DNA from: Dehalogenimonas sp. 4OHTPN
Lineage (GTDB): Bacteria > Chloroflexota > Dehalococcoidia > Dehalococcoidales > Dehalococcoidaceae
Assembly: GCF_040448695.1 (NCBI RefSeq)
Contig: NZ_CP159307.1
Coordinates: 1-64,000, forward strand
Reading direction: 5' to 3'
Length of the DNA: 64,000 nt
A program made the translations under genes and the position numbers. Shown here one piece after another: positions 53,310 through 62,303 of this stretch (position 1 is the stretch's first letter; each line of letters starts with the position of its first letter). Under the pieces are notes generated by a model. That model ran no database searches. It saw nothing but the letters and a program-made list of their open reading frames with translations, and was not told the DNA's origin.

Positions 53310-54090
53310 CCTGACGTCCGATCCCGACATCGTCGCTCGCGGCCTAGCCATTGGCTACAATGGAGAAAAGGTCGTCGATAACATCAACTTCGAGCTAGCC
53401 CAAGGACAGGCTATCGCTCTGATCGGCACCAACGGCTCAGGCAAATCGACGCTACTGAAAACCATCGTAGGCTTGTTGCCACAACTGGGCGGCGAACTTC
53501 GGGTCTTCGGCGATACCCCCGGACGCCACCCCAGGCGCATCGCCTACCTGGGACAGTTCCATGCCTCAGGCTTTGTTCTGCCGCTTCGGGCTATCGATGT
53601 TGTCAGCATGAGCCGTTACCCCTCTCTGGGGCTTTTCGGCCGAATGGGTGCCGCGGACCGCGATATCGTCCGCAAGTCAATGGCGGTTATGGGCGTGGCG
53701 GATCTGGCTGAGGCTCCGCTACGGACGCTATCGGGCGGCCAGCAGCAAAGAGTCTACCTGGCTCAGGTGCTGGCCCACCAAGCCGATCTCCTGGTGATGG
53801 ATGAGCCGACGGCCGGATTGGACGTGGGAGGCCGAGAACGCTACCTGCAGGCCATCAAGGATGAACTCTGCCGCGGCGCATCCGTCGTGGTGACGACTCA
53901 TGACGTCCAAGACGAGGCTGCGCTATGTCACCAAGTAATGCTTCTGGCCCACCGCGTTGTCGCCCTTGGTCCGCCGGACGAAGTGTTGACACCCCAAGCG
54001 TTGCTGGAGACCTTCGGTATTGTCATCGGAGGCGACCAGAAACGCTTCACTGTCCTTGAGTGCGTCCACCCCCACCATGAGCATCGGTGA
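53302..54090 (+). CDS. Metal ABC transporter ATPase (ZnuC-like)
   Basis: 262 residues from GTG 53302 (GAGGAGG upstream). Walker A GTNGSGKST, signature LSGGQQQRVYLAQVL, Walker B LLVMDEPTAGLD and a switch His in VVTTHDVQ. The C-terminus is His-rich (VHPHHEHR), which is frequent in metal transporters. The permease and binding-protein genes upstream complete the importer. Confidence 0.93.
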   Translation: MASLTSDPDIVARGLAIGYNGEKVVDNINFELAQGQAIALIGTNGSGKSTLLKTIVGLLPQLGGELRVFGDTPGRHPRRIAYLGQFHASGFVLPLRAIDVVSMSRYPSLGLFGRMGAADRDIVRKSMAVMGVADLAEAPLRTLSGGQQQRVYLAQVLAHQADLLVMDEPTAGLDVGGRERYLQAIKDELCRGASVVVTTHDVQDEAALCHQVMLLAHRVVALGPPDEVLTPQALLETFGIVIGGDQKRFTVLECVHPHHEHR

Positions 54091-54113
54091 CGGCAACCAA
54101 CCAACGTGGCTGT

Positions 54114-54461
54114 TTAGTTCTTGCGGTAACTAATAATGATCTTTTTCTCTGAGGGAGAAGCTTTCTGGTACAGCTCTTCTAACATCAAAAATATGGTATT
54201 TCGGGCTCTTTGAGATAACCGTCGGTCCGCTTGGATCGAGGAGATCAGATCTTGTAGGATCGATTTTTGGCCGTTTACTAAAAAATCGATGCTGACTCCG
54301 AGTGCCTCAGCCAGCTTGTCCAGGATCTCTATCGAAGGCAGGCGATGATTCTTTTCTATCGCTGAAACGTGTTGAGGCGTGATATCCAACTGTTTTGCGA
54401 TATCTAGCTGAGTAAGTCTCAATCCGATTCTTTTTCTTCGAATCCTGTCACCGATCGACAT
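54114..54461 (-). CDS. XRE-family helix-turn-helix regulator
   Basis: 115 residues. The HTH is in the N-terminal 60 residues: IRRKRIGLRLTQLDIAKQLDITPQHVSAIEKNHRLPSIEIL. The C-terminal part (SSIQADRRLSQRARNTIFLMLEELYQ) is helical and may dimerise. The regulated genes are not known; the AT-rich 211-bp gap to the divergent orphan receiver gene is the nearest candidate. Confidence 0.88.
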   Translation of the reverse strand: MSIGDRIRRKRIGLRLTQLDIAKQLDITPQHVSAIEKNHRLPSIEILDKLAEALGVSIDFLVNGQKSILQDLISSIQADRRLSQRARNTIFLMLEELYQKASPSEKKIIISYRKN

Positions 54462-54673
54462 CGCGTCCCTGTATTACTGAAAGTATTTTTTTCAGCACAA
54501 ATATTAATGCTTTTGTAATTGAAAATCAAAAGACAACTGTATGTTGAATAATGGGTTTAATAGGTGTACAGTGGAACTAGTTCTTAATATTTTTAGAATA
54601 ATACGCAAATTAGCAAAACAATAATGTACATGTTTGAGTACAAAGAACCGCTGCGGTTGGGAGAGCTGTCGTT

Positions 54674-55087
54674 GTGAAGACCACAATAATTCTGGCCGAT
54701 GATCATGCTATCGTAAGACGAGGCATCAAAGCGTTACTAGAATATGAGCCGGACTTCCACGTTGTTGCCGAGGCGAGTGATGGGGCAGCGGCACTTTTAT
54801 TGATCGAAAACCATCGCCCGCATATTCTTGTCACAGACCTATCTATGCCCAACCTTTCAGGGATCCAACTCCTCAAAATTATTAAAGAGAAAAAACTGCC
54901 GGTCAGATCGGTGGTGCTCTCCACTTACGGGGATACTCCTTACGTCCTTGATTCCATGGAAGCCGGAGCATATGGTTATGTTCTAAAGGAAGCAGGGGTG
55001 GAACACTTGGTGACCGCAATCCGTGAGGCGCAATCCGGCCGGCGGTACCTCAGCCCGCCGTTATCTGAAACGATAGCGGTGAACTGA
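54674..55087 (+). CDS. Orphan receiver-domain protein (NarL-type, HTH missing)
   Basis: 137 residues from GTG 54674. The receiver has the acidic pair in LADDHAIVRR, the phosphorylated Asp in ILVTDLSMPN and the Lys in VLKEAG, as in NarL-family regulators. The protein ends right after the linker (RRYLSPPLSETIAVN), where a LuxR-type HTH would start; no HTH follows in any frame nearby. It may be a truncated gene or a single-domain regulator working by protein contact. No kinase lies beside it. Confidence 0.85.
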   Translation: MKTTIILADDHAIVRRGIKALLEYEPDFHVVAEASDGAAALLLIENHRPHILVTDLSMPNLSGIQLLKIIKEKKLPVRSVVLSTYGDTPYVLDSMEAGAYGYVLKEAGVEHLVTAIREAQSGRRYLSPPLSETIAVN

Positions 55088-55149
55088 CAATCCCTGAAAA
55101 CCACGACATCATATGGAGATCGAAGGATAATTCAGGAGGAAACTTACAT

Positions 55150-55407
55150 ATGTCAACTGAAAAATTCAGCATTTCCGGAGAGAAAGTTGTCGGTAAGGTA
55201 AAAGACTTGATCCGCCAGGGCAACATACGGCGGGTTAGGTTAATCCATGAAGGTAAAGCAATTATCGATATTCCACTTTCTGTCGGAGCGCCAGTAGCTG
55301 CGGTGGGTATCCTCGCGGCACCGCTTCTGGCCGCTGTTGGCGCCTTCGCGGCGCTGGTTACAGAATGCACCATCGAGGTCGAAAAGGTAGACGAGTCTCC
55401 GCCATAA
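55150..55407 (+). CDS. DUF4342 family small protein
   Basis: 85 residues. The N-terminal basic segment (KVKDLIRQGNIRRVRLIHEGKAIIDIP) followed by a hydrophobic helix (VAAVGILAAPLLAAVGAFAALV) is the DUF4342 pattern. AGGAGG lies 9 bp before the ATG. It is 62 bp after the orphan receiver gene on the same strand. Function unknown. Confidence 0.85.
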   Translation: MSTEKFSISGEKVVGKVKDLIRQGNIRRVRLIHEGKAIIDIPLSVGAPVAAVGILAAPLLAAVGAFAALVTECTIEVEKVDESPP

Positions 55408-55520
55408 CCGGGGCAATAGCCCGGATGAATCATCAGAAGTAGCGGGCTGCCTTCCAGGTGATATTACTTAACTCAGGTAAAACAATAACAGCCTCCGTAT
55501 CTTGTTTTTTCTAACCTCGA

Positions 55521-56111
55521 GTGATAGTATTCGGGGCTGGAGAGAAAGTATTGCGCCTGCGACAATACGACCCTGAAAAGTCGGTATCCTATCTCAAGTT
55601 GATAGAAACCGTGTTGCACCACTACGATGACTTCCGGCGTCCGGAAGACATCTTGGGGCTGGTGGGCGAAAGACGGCTGACCGACGTGACTCACACGCCT
55701 GAGATGGGCGACGCCGTATTCAGTCTGTATGACGGCGGCGACCAGCGGATTTACCAGTTCAAGGAGAGCCTCAACCGGGGCGGCACGATTGACGTGACCT
55801 TCAACCGCAACCGTTTGGAGAATTTCCACGGCCACCTGTTTTTCGAAGGAATATGGGGCAAAGCCGGAGCGATCGTTTACGGCAACCTCCGTTTTGCCCG
55901 GCTAATCGACGCCTTGGTCGGGCGGAATAATATCCGTTTCGAAAAAGACTCCCATCAGTACTTCTGCCACTACCACAACTTGGTCGTTTCATATAACAAT
56001 CAGATTGAAATGGGTATTCCGATACTATCCATTTCGATCGTAACCCGTCAGGTCTGCCCCGGCGGTATTTTTTCCAGTCCGGGCGAACTAACCCGGTTTG
56101 CGCTTGTCTGA
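55521..56111 (+). CDS. Hypothetical protein
   Basis: 196 residues from GTG 55521; a TTG at 55551 with GGAGAG before it is an alternative start. It is soluble and mixed alpha/beta (SVSYLKLIETVLHHYDDFRRPEDILGL; KDSHQYFCHYHNLVVSYNNQ), with no domain I recognise and no signal peptide. The coding status rests on the long frame and a plausible start. It precedes polA by 134 bp. Confidence 0.6.
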   Translation: MIVFGAGEKVLRLRQYDPEKSVSYLKLIETVLHHYDDFRRPEDILGLVGERRLTDVTHTPEMGDAVFSLYDGGDQRIYQFKESLNRGGTIDVTFNRNRLENFHGHLFFEGIWGKAGAIVYGNLRFARLIDALVGRNNIRFEKDSHQYFCHYHNLVVSYNNQIEMGIPILSISIVTRQVCPGGIFSSPGELTRFALV

Positions 56112-56233
56112 TTCGGGAACACCCCCAGATACCTCCCTGTGTGCCCATACTGCTAAAAACCGATCCGGTTCCCCGCCTGTAAGGGATGGAAAACAAGACA
56201 ACGCGTGTCCCCTGATTAAGACTCCATTTCTGT

Positions 56234-56239
56234 TATAAT
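56234..56239 (+). promoter_or_regulatory. TATAAT of polA, leaderless
   Basis: TATAAT ends exactly 6 bp before the polA ATG at 56246, with no ribosome site. Confidence 0.6.
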
Positions 56240-56245
56240 TCTGCC

Positions 56246-59053
56246 ATGAGCAAGCCTCGTTTAGTGCTTTTTGATGCCTCGGCGCTGGTGCACCGGGCGT
56301 TCCATGCCTTCGCCCACGGGCGGCAGCTGACGGTATCGAAAACGGGAGAGGTGACCTCGGCGGTCTTCGGCTTCGCCAACATCCTCCTGAAAGTGCTGTC
56401 CGATTTGAAGCCAGACTGCTACGCCATCGCCTTTGACCGCAAGGGACCGACCTTCCGGCACGAAATGGCCGAGGAGTACAAGGCTCACCGGCCGCCGACA
56501 CCTCCAGAGCTTACCGCCCAGATGAGCCGCGTCCGGCAGTTGGTGGACGCCTTTGACATGCCGGTCTTCGAGCAGCAGGGTTTCGAGGCCGACGATCTGT
56601 TGGGCACGTTGGCGCGGCGGGCCGAGGCGGCGGGGGCGGAGGTGGTTATCGTCACCGGCGACGCCGACGCCATGCAGTTGGTCGACGACGAAGTGAAGGT
56701 GCTTTACCCCAGGCCCGGCGGCACATTCTCCGACACGATTCTTTACGACGTAGCGGCGGTGGCCGGGAAGTTCGGCGTGCCGCCGAATCGAGTCGCCGAT
56801 TACAAGGCGCTGGTGGGGGATACATCGGACAACATTTCCGGCGTGCCGGGCATCGGGCCGAAGACGGCGGTCAAGCTCCTTGGCGAGTGGGACGGCATCG
56901 ACGAGATCTATAAGAATATCGAATTGGTCAGACCGGAAAAGACACGAGAGTTGTTGCGAAAAGAAGAAGCGGTGGCGCGGCGGAGCCTGAAATTGGCGAC
57001 CATTGTCACGGACTTGCCGATTGAGTTCGACATCGAGGCGTGCCGGATAGAGCGGTTCGAGAACACCAAGGTCATACCGTTGTTGCGGGAACTCGAATTC
57101 ACCAGCCTCATCGCCCGGTTGCCGAAGATCGGCGGCGAGGCGGCCACAACGGGGCGGGCGACGCTTGCGTCGCACGTACAACGGATGGCTGCACCCGCCA
57201 CCCCGGGCGGGCGACCCAGTGGGTCGCCCCTACCGATGGCACCGCTACCCCCCTCCGTCGAATGCCAATACGCCCTGGTTGACACGGCGGAGAAGCTCGC
57301 CGAAGTGGCAAGAAAGCTGGCCAAGGCGGCGAGGTTTGCCCTGGACACGGAAACGACCGGACTCGACACGCTGACCTCAGAGCTGGTGGGTCTTTCCGTC
57401 GCGCTGGCGCCGGGCGACGCCTACTACCTGCCGGTAGGGCATGTCGGCGTCGAGGGCGCTCAACTTGAACTGTCCGAGGTCAAGAAAGCCCTTGGGCCGG
57501 TGCTTACCGACCGGAAAATCGCTAAGATAGCCCACAACGCCAAGTTCGACCTCCAGATACTGCAGACGGCGGGCTTCACCTTCGCGGGGCTGGAATTCGA
57601 TACCATGCTGGCGGCCCACCTGTTGGGTGAAAAGGCGCCGGGGCTCAAGAACCTGGCTTCGACCCGCCTTGGCGTGGAGATGACGCCGATAACCGAATTC
57701 ATCGGCGATGGCAAGAGCCAGATCTGCATCTCCCGCTGCGGGCTGCGGCAGACGGCGGACTACGCCTGTGCCGACGCAGATATGACCTTCCGCCTGGCGG
57801 AGCAGTTGGAACCGCAGCTTAAAGAGCAGAACCAGTGGAAACTCTTTGCCGAGGTGGAGATGCCGCTGGTGCCGGTGATCATGGACATGGAGCGCGCCGG
57901 AATTGCTCTGGACACCGAGCGTTTGGGCAAGATGTCGGTTGACCTTGGCGGGCAGCTCAAGGCCATCGAGAACGATATCTATGCCATGGCGGGCCACGAG
58001 TTCAATATCGCCTCGCCGAAGCAGCTTGGCGACGTGCTGTTCGGCGAATTGAAGCTGCCGGTTGGGCGCAAGACCAAGACCGGCTACTGCACCGACGCCG
58101 CCGTCCTCGACGAACTCAAGGATGAGCACGCCATTGTCCGGAAAATCCTCGAATACAGGACACTCGCCAAGCTGAAATCCACCTATGTCGACGTGCTGCC
58201 GGGGATGGTCTCAACCTGCGACGGGCGGCTGCACACCAGCTTCAACCAGGCGCGCACTGCTACCGGCCGCCTGTCGTCGAGCGATCCCAATCTGCAAAAC
58301 ATACCAGTGCGCGGTGATCTCGGTCGCGAAATCCGCAAGGCTTTCGTTGCGCCGCCAGGCCACTTGCTGCTGGCGGCGGACTATTCCCAGATCGACCTGC
58401 GGGCGCTGGCCCACCTGTCCGGCGACGCCGACCTCATCACCGCCTTCAAGGCCGACGAGGACATCCACACCGCCACGGCGATGCGGCTGTATGATGTGCC
58501 CAGGGAAGCCGTCACCAAGGAGATGCGGCGGTTTGCCAAGACGGTCAACTTCGGGGTCATCTACGGCATGAGCGACTACGGCCTGGAGCAAGCGACAGAG
58601 ATGTCGCGGCAGGAATCACAGAAGTTCATCGCCACCTATTTCGAGCGCTACCCCGGAGTGGCGGCCTACCTCGCGGCGACCAAGGAGCAAGCCCGGAGCC
58701 GCGGCTATGTGGAGACCATCCTCGGCCGCCGCCGCTATATCCCAGACATCACCGCCAGCAACCGCCAGGTGCGCGAGGCGGCGGAGCGCATGGCCATCAA
58801 TATGCCGGTGCAGGGGACATCCGCGGACATCATCAAGGTGGCCATGCTGGACGTCTGCCGCGAGATGAAGGAGCGCAAGCTCCAGAGCCGTCTGCTGCTC
58901 CAGGTGCACGACGAACTCATCTTCGAGGTGCCGCAATACGAACTAATCCACATGTCGGAATTGGCGCCGCGGCTGATGGCGGCAGCCATAAAACTTTCCG
59001 TGCCGCTTAAGGTGGACCTAAAATACGGCGCCAACTGGGGCGAGATGGAATAA
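56246..59053 (+). CDS. polA: DNA polymerase I
   Basis: 935 residues. The 5'-nuclease domain (about 1-300) has LVDAFDMPVFEQQGFEADDL and GVPGIGPKTA. The 3'-5' exonuclease is intact, with DTETTGLD, AHNAKFDLQIL and YACADADMTF. The polymerase domain has SSSDPNLQNIP, LLAADYSQIDLR (motif A), the O-helix RRFAKTVNFGVIYG and LLQVHDELIFE (motif C). A palindromic repeat at 57205-57233 lies in-frame in the linker between the 5'-nuclease and exonuclease domains. Proofreading is therefore retained, unlike in some polymerases I. It is preceded by a leaderless-type promoter. Confidence 0.97.
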   Translation: MSKPRLVLFDASALVHRAFHAFAHGRQLTVSKTGEVTSAVFGFANILLKVLSDLKPDCYAIAFDRKGPTFRHEMAEEYKAHRPPTPPELTAQMSRVRQLVDAFDMPVFEQQGFEADDLLGTLARRAEAAGAEVVIVTGDADAMQLVDDEVKVLYPRPGGTFSDTILYDVAAVAGKFGVPPNRVADYKALVGDTSDNISGVPGIGPKTAVKLLGEWDGIDEIYKNIELVRPEKTRELLRKEEAVARRSLKLATIVTDLPIEFDIEACRIERFENTKVIPLLRELEFTSLIARLPKIGGEAATTGRATLASHVQRMAAPATPGGRPSGSPLPMAPLPPSVECQYALVDTAEKLAEVARKLAKAARFALDTETTGLDTLTSELVGLSVALAPGDAYYLPVGHVGVEGAQLELSEVKKALGPVLTDRKIAKIAHNAKFDLQILQTAGFTFAGLEFDTMLAAHLLGEKAPGLKNLASTRLGVEMTPITEFIGDGKSQICISRCGLRQTADYACADADMTFRLAEQLEPQLKEQNQWKLFAEVEMPLVPVIMDMERAGIALDTERLGKMSVDLGGQLKAIENDIYAMAGHEFNIASPKQLGDVLFGELKLPVGRKTKTGYCTDAAVLDELKDEHAIVRKILEYRTLAKLKSTYVDVLPGMVSTCDGRLHTSFNQARTATGRLSSSDPNLQNIPVRGDLGREIRKAFVAPPGHLLLAADYSQIDLRALAHLSGDADLITAFKADEDIHTATAMRLYDVPREAVTKEMRRFAKTVNFGVIYGMSDYGLEQATEMSRQESQKFIATYFERYPGVAAYLAATKEQARSRGYVETILGRRRYIPDITASNRQVREAAERMAINMPVQGTSADIIKVAMLDVCREMKERKLQSRLLLQVHDELIFEVPQYELIHMSELAPRLMAAAIKLSVPLKVDLKYGANWGEME
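57205..57233 (+). repeat. Dispersed palindromic repeat inserted in frame in polA
   Basis: The complement reads GTAGGGGCGACC-N5-GGTCGCCCGCCC, the same module as at 42454-42481 apart from the core. It encodes part of the linker (PGGRPSGSPLPMAPLPP) and keeps the polA frame open. Confidence 0.75.
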
Positions 59054-59055
59054 CC

Positions 59056-59658
59056 TTGCGCCCGTTTCCCTTCACCCTGTACTTTGGAGTTCTGCTGGCT
59101 TTATTCCTGCTGGCCGTATTCATCGGCAGCGATCCGGCGAAGGCCTTCGATACCGCGGTCTTCAACGCTGTCCAGGAGCTGAGATCGCCGTTTCTGGATG
59201 CGCCGATGCGGGCGGTGTCTTTTCTAGGCGAGACCGGCCCGTCGATCATCGTCGCCGTACCGTTCGCCGTGTGGTTGTGGGTCAAGGGCTTCAGACGGGA
59301 GGCGGTGTGGTTCGTCATCGCCCTAGCGGCGGTGGCGGGGGTTACAGGAGTTTTGAAAGAAATCATCGACCGCCCGCGGCCCGACGGCGGCGGCCTCAGC
59401 TTCGTATCCGGGCACACTTCGTACTTCACGGTTTTTGCCGGCTACCTATTTTTCACCCTCCAGAAAGTGGTGGGTAATCGAAGATGGTTGATCGGCTGGC
59501 GCATCGGACTGGTGGCTCTTGTTGTCCTGACCGGTTTTTCCCGGGTTTACCTTGGAGCGCACTGGCCGACGGATGTACTCGGCGGCTTTTTACTGGGGAT
59601 ACTGCTGCTGGCGCCGGTTTTACGGGCGGTTGATAATCAGAGGAGTGCTGAGACATAA
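59056..59658 (+). CDS. PAP2-family membrane phosphatase
   Basis: 200 residues from TTG 59056, 2 bp after the polA stop. Six hydrophobic helices. All three phosphatase motifs are present: KEIIDRPRPDGG, VSGHTS and SRVYLGAHWPTDVLGG. These enzymes dephosphorylate lipid phosphates such as undecaprenyl or phosphatidylglycerol phosphates on the outer side of the membrane; the substrate here is unknown. Confidence 0.9.
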   Translation: MRPFPFTLYFGVLLALFLLAVFIGSDPAKAFDTAVFNAVQELRSPFLDAPMRAVSFLGETGPSIIVAVPFAVWLWVKGFRREAVWFVIALAAVAGVTGVLKEIIDRPRPDGGGLSFVSGHTSYFTVFAGYLFFTLQKVVGNRRWLIGWRIGLVALVVLTGFSRVYLGAHWPTDVLGGFLLGILLLAPVLRAVDNQRSAET

Positions 59659-59717
59659 TCGAGATTATCATTCGGAAGTCCGCTCTTGGTTCGGCAAGCT
59701 CACCGCGAACGGACTCT

Positions 59718-59800
59718 ATGGATTCCCCGCTTTCGCGGAGTGATAAGAAAATAGGACGGAATCTTCGTCCTTCCGCCGAAGGACTCAGAATGACGAGAGG
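59718..59800 (+). repeat. Degenerate dispersed repeat modules before mutM
   Basis: A GGATTCCCCGCTTTCGCGGAG stretch and a CGTCCTTCCGCCGAAGGAC stretch, in the opposite orientation to the copies near 42 kb, lie between the PAP2 gene and mutM. Confidence 0.5.
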
Positions 59801-59805
59801 GATAA

Positions 59806-60663
59806 ATGCCTGAATTACCTGAAGTTGAAACTGTCACCAACGAGATTCGGCCTTACGTCCTGGGGCACCGCGTTGAGGACGTGAAGGTAACCTGGCCGGG
59901 GACGGTCAAGGGCAACAGCGCCGAAGAGTTCATCGGCGGTCTCAAAGGGCAGAAGATCGCTGACGTCCACCGCCGGGGGAAGTTCATCGTCTGGGAACTG
60001 TCGAACGGAAAAAGGCTGCTGACCCACCTCAAGATGACCGGCGCTTTGATCGCCCAAGAGGCTGACATCGAACCGCCGCCTTACAACCGCGTCGAAATTA
60101 CCTTTGAGAACGGGCTGAAGGTCTACTTCCGCGACCCGCGGAAGTTCGGCCGGATGCGGGTTGTCGATCACGACACGGCGTTCGATGAACTCGGCCCAGA
60201 GCCGCTGGAGCCGGAGTTCACCGCCGAAATCCTCGAATCGATCCTGAAGAAGCGAAAAAGTCCTATTAAACCCACCCTCCTCGACCAGACGCTCATCGCC
60301 GGCATCGGCAATATGTACGCCGACGAGGCGTTGTTCGAGGCTAAGATCCACCCGCTGCGGGCGGCGAACAGCCTTACCCCCGCTGAATACCGCAAACTGC
60401 ACAAAGCCATCCGGCACGTGCTGACCACGGCCATCGAAAGCAAGGGCGCATCAATCGCCAACTACGTCCGGCCGGGCGGGGAGCTGGGGCACGCCCACTT
60501 TGCTTTCAAGGTGGCCCACCGAAGGGGAGAAAAATGCCCGCGGTGCGGCGGGGCACTGGAGAGAATCGTCGTACGGGGGAGGGGGACGTACTTGTGCCCC
60601 CACTGCCAGCCCAGCCCGGGCGAGAATACTACCAATACTACAAATACTACCAATATTCAATAA
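59806..60663 (+). CDS. mutM: Formamidopyrimidine-DNA glycosylase (Fpg/MutM)
   Basis: 285 residues. The catalytic N-terminus PELPEVETV (Pro 2, Glu 3), the Lys near 57 in VHRRGKFIVWELSNGKRLLTHLKMTG, the H2TH segment IAGIGNMYADEALFEAKIHP and the C-terminal zinc finger CPRCGGALERIVVRGRGTYLCPHCQ are all present. It removes 8-oxoguanine. The last residues (NTTNTTNTTNIQ) are encoded by a triplet-like repeat from 60626. Confidence 0.96.
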   Translation: MPELPEVETVTNEIRPYVLGHRVEDVKVTWPGTVKGNSAEEFIGGLKGQKIADVHRRGKFIVWELSNGKRLLTHLKMTGALIAQEADIEPPPYNRVEITFENGLKVYFRDPRKFGRMRVVDHDTAFDELGPEPLEPEFTAEILESILKKRKSPIKPTLLDQTLIAGIGNMYADEALFEAKIHPLRAANSLTPAEYRKLHKAIRHVLTTAIESKGASIANYVRPGGELGHAHFAFKVAHRRGEKCPRCGGALERIVVRGRGTYLCPHCQPSPGENTTNTTNTTNIQ

Positions 60664-60674
60664 CAAGGACGGTT

Positions 60675-61370
60675 ATGAAGACAATCGGAATTCTTGGTGG
60701 GATGAGCTGGACCTCTACGGCGGAGTACTACAAGCAGATCAACCAGGGCGTTCAGAAGAAGCTGGGCGGCGTTCATTCGGCCAAGATAGTCCTTCATTCC
60801 GTCGACTTCGAGGAGATCAAGGAGACGCAGGCTGCAGGCCGGTGGGCTGAGGCTGCCGCTATCCTCGGCGCGGCAGGGAAGGGTCTGAAAAACGCCGGCG
60901 CCGATTTCCTGGTGCTGGCGACTAACACCATGCACAAGGTGGCGGACGAGATCGAGGCAGCAAGCGGCCTGCCGCTGTTGCACCTGGCCGACGCCTCCGG
61001 CGAGGCGATACGGAGCCAGGGGTGGCGGACGGTGGGGCTCTTGGGCACTCGCTTCACCATGAGCGAGGATTTCTACCGCGGCCGGCTGCTGCAGAAGTTC
61101 GGCATCAAGGTCGTGGTACCGGAAAAGGACGAGCAGCAGGTGGTCAATTCCATCATCTACGATGAGCTGTGTCGCGACTGTTTCCAGGATGCCTCGGCGT
61201 GGGCTTGCCAGTTGATCATCGAAAAGCTTATCGCCCAGGGCGCCGAAGCGGTTCTGCTGGCCTGTACCGAATTGCCGCTACTCATAAAGCAGTCTGAGAT
61301 CAAGGTGCCGCTGCTGGACACGGTGAAACTCCACGCCGAGGAGGCGGTGCGGCGGGCGCTCCAGGAATAA
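60675..61370 (+). CDS. Aspartate/glutamate racemase family protein (YgeA-like)
   Basis: 231 residues from ATG 60675 (MKTIGILGGMSW); further upstream the frame only overlaps mutM. Family parts are GILGGMSWTSTAEYY, ATNTMHKVADEI and ACTELPLL. The first catalytic Cys (normally in CNT) is Thr here, while the second Cys is kept. E. coli YgeA has a Thr/Cys pair in the same places, so it may be an amino-acid racemase of that type. It follows mutM by 11 bp. Confidence 0.87.
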   Translation: MKTIGILGGMSWTSTAEYYKQINQGVQKKLGGVHSAKIVLHSVDFEEIKETQAAGRWAEAAAILGAAGKGLKNAGADFLVLATNTMHKVADEIEAASGLPLLHLADASGEAIRSQGWRTVGLLGTRFTMSEDFYRGRLLQKFGIKVVVPEKDEQQVVNSIIYDELCRDCFQDASAWACQLIIEKLIAQGAEAVLLACTELPLLIKQSEIKVPLLDTVKLHAEEAVRRALQE

Positions 61371-61462
61371 AAATTTAGGAACGATTTTCCGGTTTTCCGC
61401 ATCTAATCTTACAGACAAGCGTTATAGAATATAGAGCGGAGTTAAACACCGGAGGCTAGCAC

Positions 61463-61921
61463 ATGGCCGCGGGCGATAAAAGCAAGGTTACTCAGGTGCT
61501 GGTTTTACTGGCGTTCGTGGCGGCACTGGCGGCGGCACTGTACTTATTCTTTGTTCCGGCATTCAAAGGGTACCAAGGAATCATTTTCCCTTGGTCTGTG
61601 CCACCGCCGCAGATAACAGGTTGGCAGAAATTCGCTTTCTGGCCACCGATTCCGGGGACGACAGCCGATCCATTTGTGACATTTCTATTTGTTGCCCCGG
61701 TTTTCATTGCCAGTCTTGGGTTAATCACTCTTTGGATGAAAGAACCATCTGCTCGGGCGTGGGTGCTGTGGGGATTATTCTTTATAACGGCAATTACGAT
61801 TGCGCCACGGGCATTCGATTTCGGTTTCTTTTTTGTCCCCGTTGGGGCGCTGCTTTTTGTGGCCGCGTTGCGAGAGACCTTTGACTCCGTCAAGCAGGAA
61901 GACCGCCGTCACGCTGTCTGA
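61463..61921 (+). CDS. Small membrane protein, function unknown
   Basis: 152 residues with about four hydrophobic helices (VLVLLAFVAALAAALYLFFV; VTFLFVAPVFIASLGLITLW; WVLWGLFFITAITIA; FFVPVGALLFVAAL). CCGGAGG lies before the ATG. I recognise no family. The next frame overlaps its 3' end. Confidence 0.7.
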   Translation: MAAGDKSKVTQVLVLLAFVAALAAALYLFFVPAFKGYQGIIFPWSVPPPQITGWQKFAFWPPIPGTTADPFVTFLFVAPVFIASLGLITLWMKEPSARAWVLWGLFFITAITIAPRAFDFGFFFVPVGALLFVAALRETFDSVKQEDRRHAV

Positions 61922-62168
61922 CTCGGAACAGACCACAGGCACCGCCAAAAAGTCAAAAGCCTTGCCTGTATACGCTGCCGTCCTGGCGATATTTTCGTGG
62001 CTTTCACTCTTCGCTGTTCCTTTGTTCGATAAAAGCGGAAGGAACGTCTCAGCCTGGCAAAAATACTTCTCGGCAGCCGTTTTACTAATTGCGGCCATTA
62101 CGGAATCTCGCAGACCCCAATCCGAAGCTATTCGTGGTTCGACAAACTCACCACGACTGACTGGCTAA
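61881..62168 (+). CDS. Possible small membrane protein overlapping the previous gene
   Basis: 95 residues if translated from TTG 61881. There are two hydrophobic helices (ALPVYAAVLAIFSWLSLFAV; YFSAAVLLIAAI), and the last residues run into a dispersed-repeat-like sequence (GGTTCGACAAACTCACC at 62130). Coding is uncertain: the start is weak and no family is recognised. The remaining stretch to 62303 holds only a degenerate repeat. Confidence 0.35.
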   Translation: MTPSSRKTAVTLSDSEQTTGTAKKSKALPVYAAVLAIFSWLSLFAVPLFDKSGRNVSAWQKYFSAAVLLIAAITESRRPQSEAIRGSTNSPRLTG

Positions 62169-62303
62169 AACGGGCAGGGAGCGATTGAAGCTGCCCTCAC
62201 CCGACCTCTCCAGCCGTCAGCGGGAGAGAGGATCAAGCCCATCGTTGCTTAACTCCGCCGTTTTAGATATGCTTTCCTATCGGTATTTGAGACGAGGTTA
62301 TGG

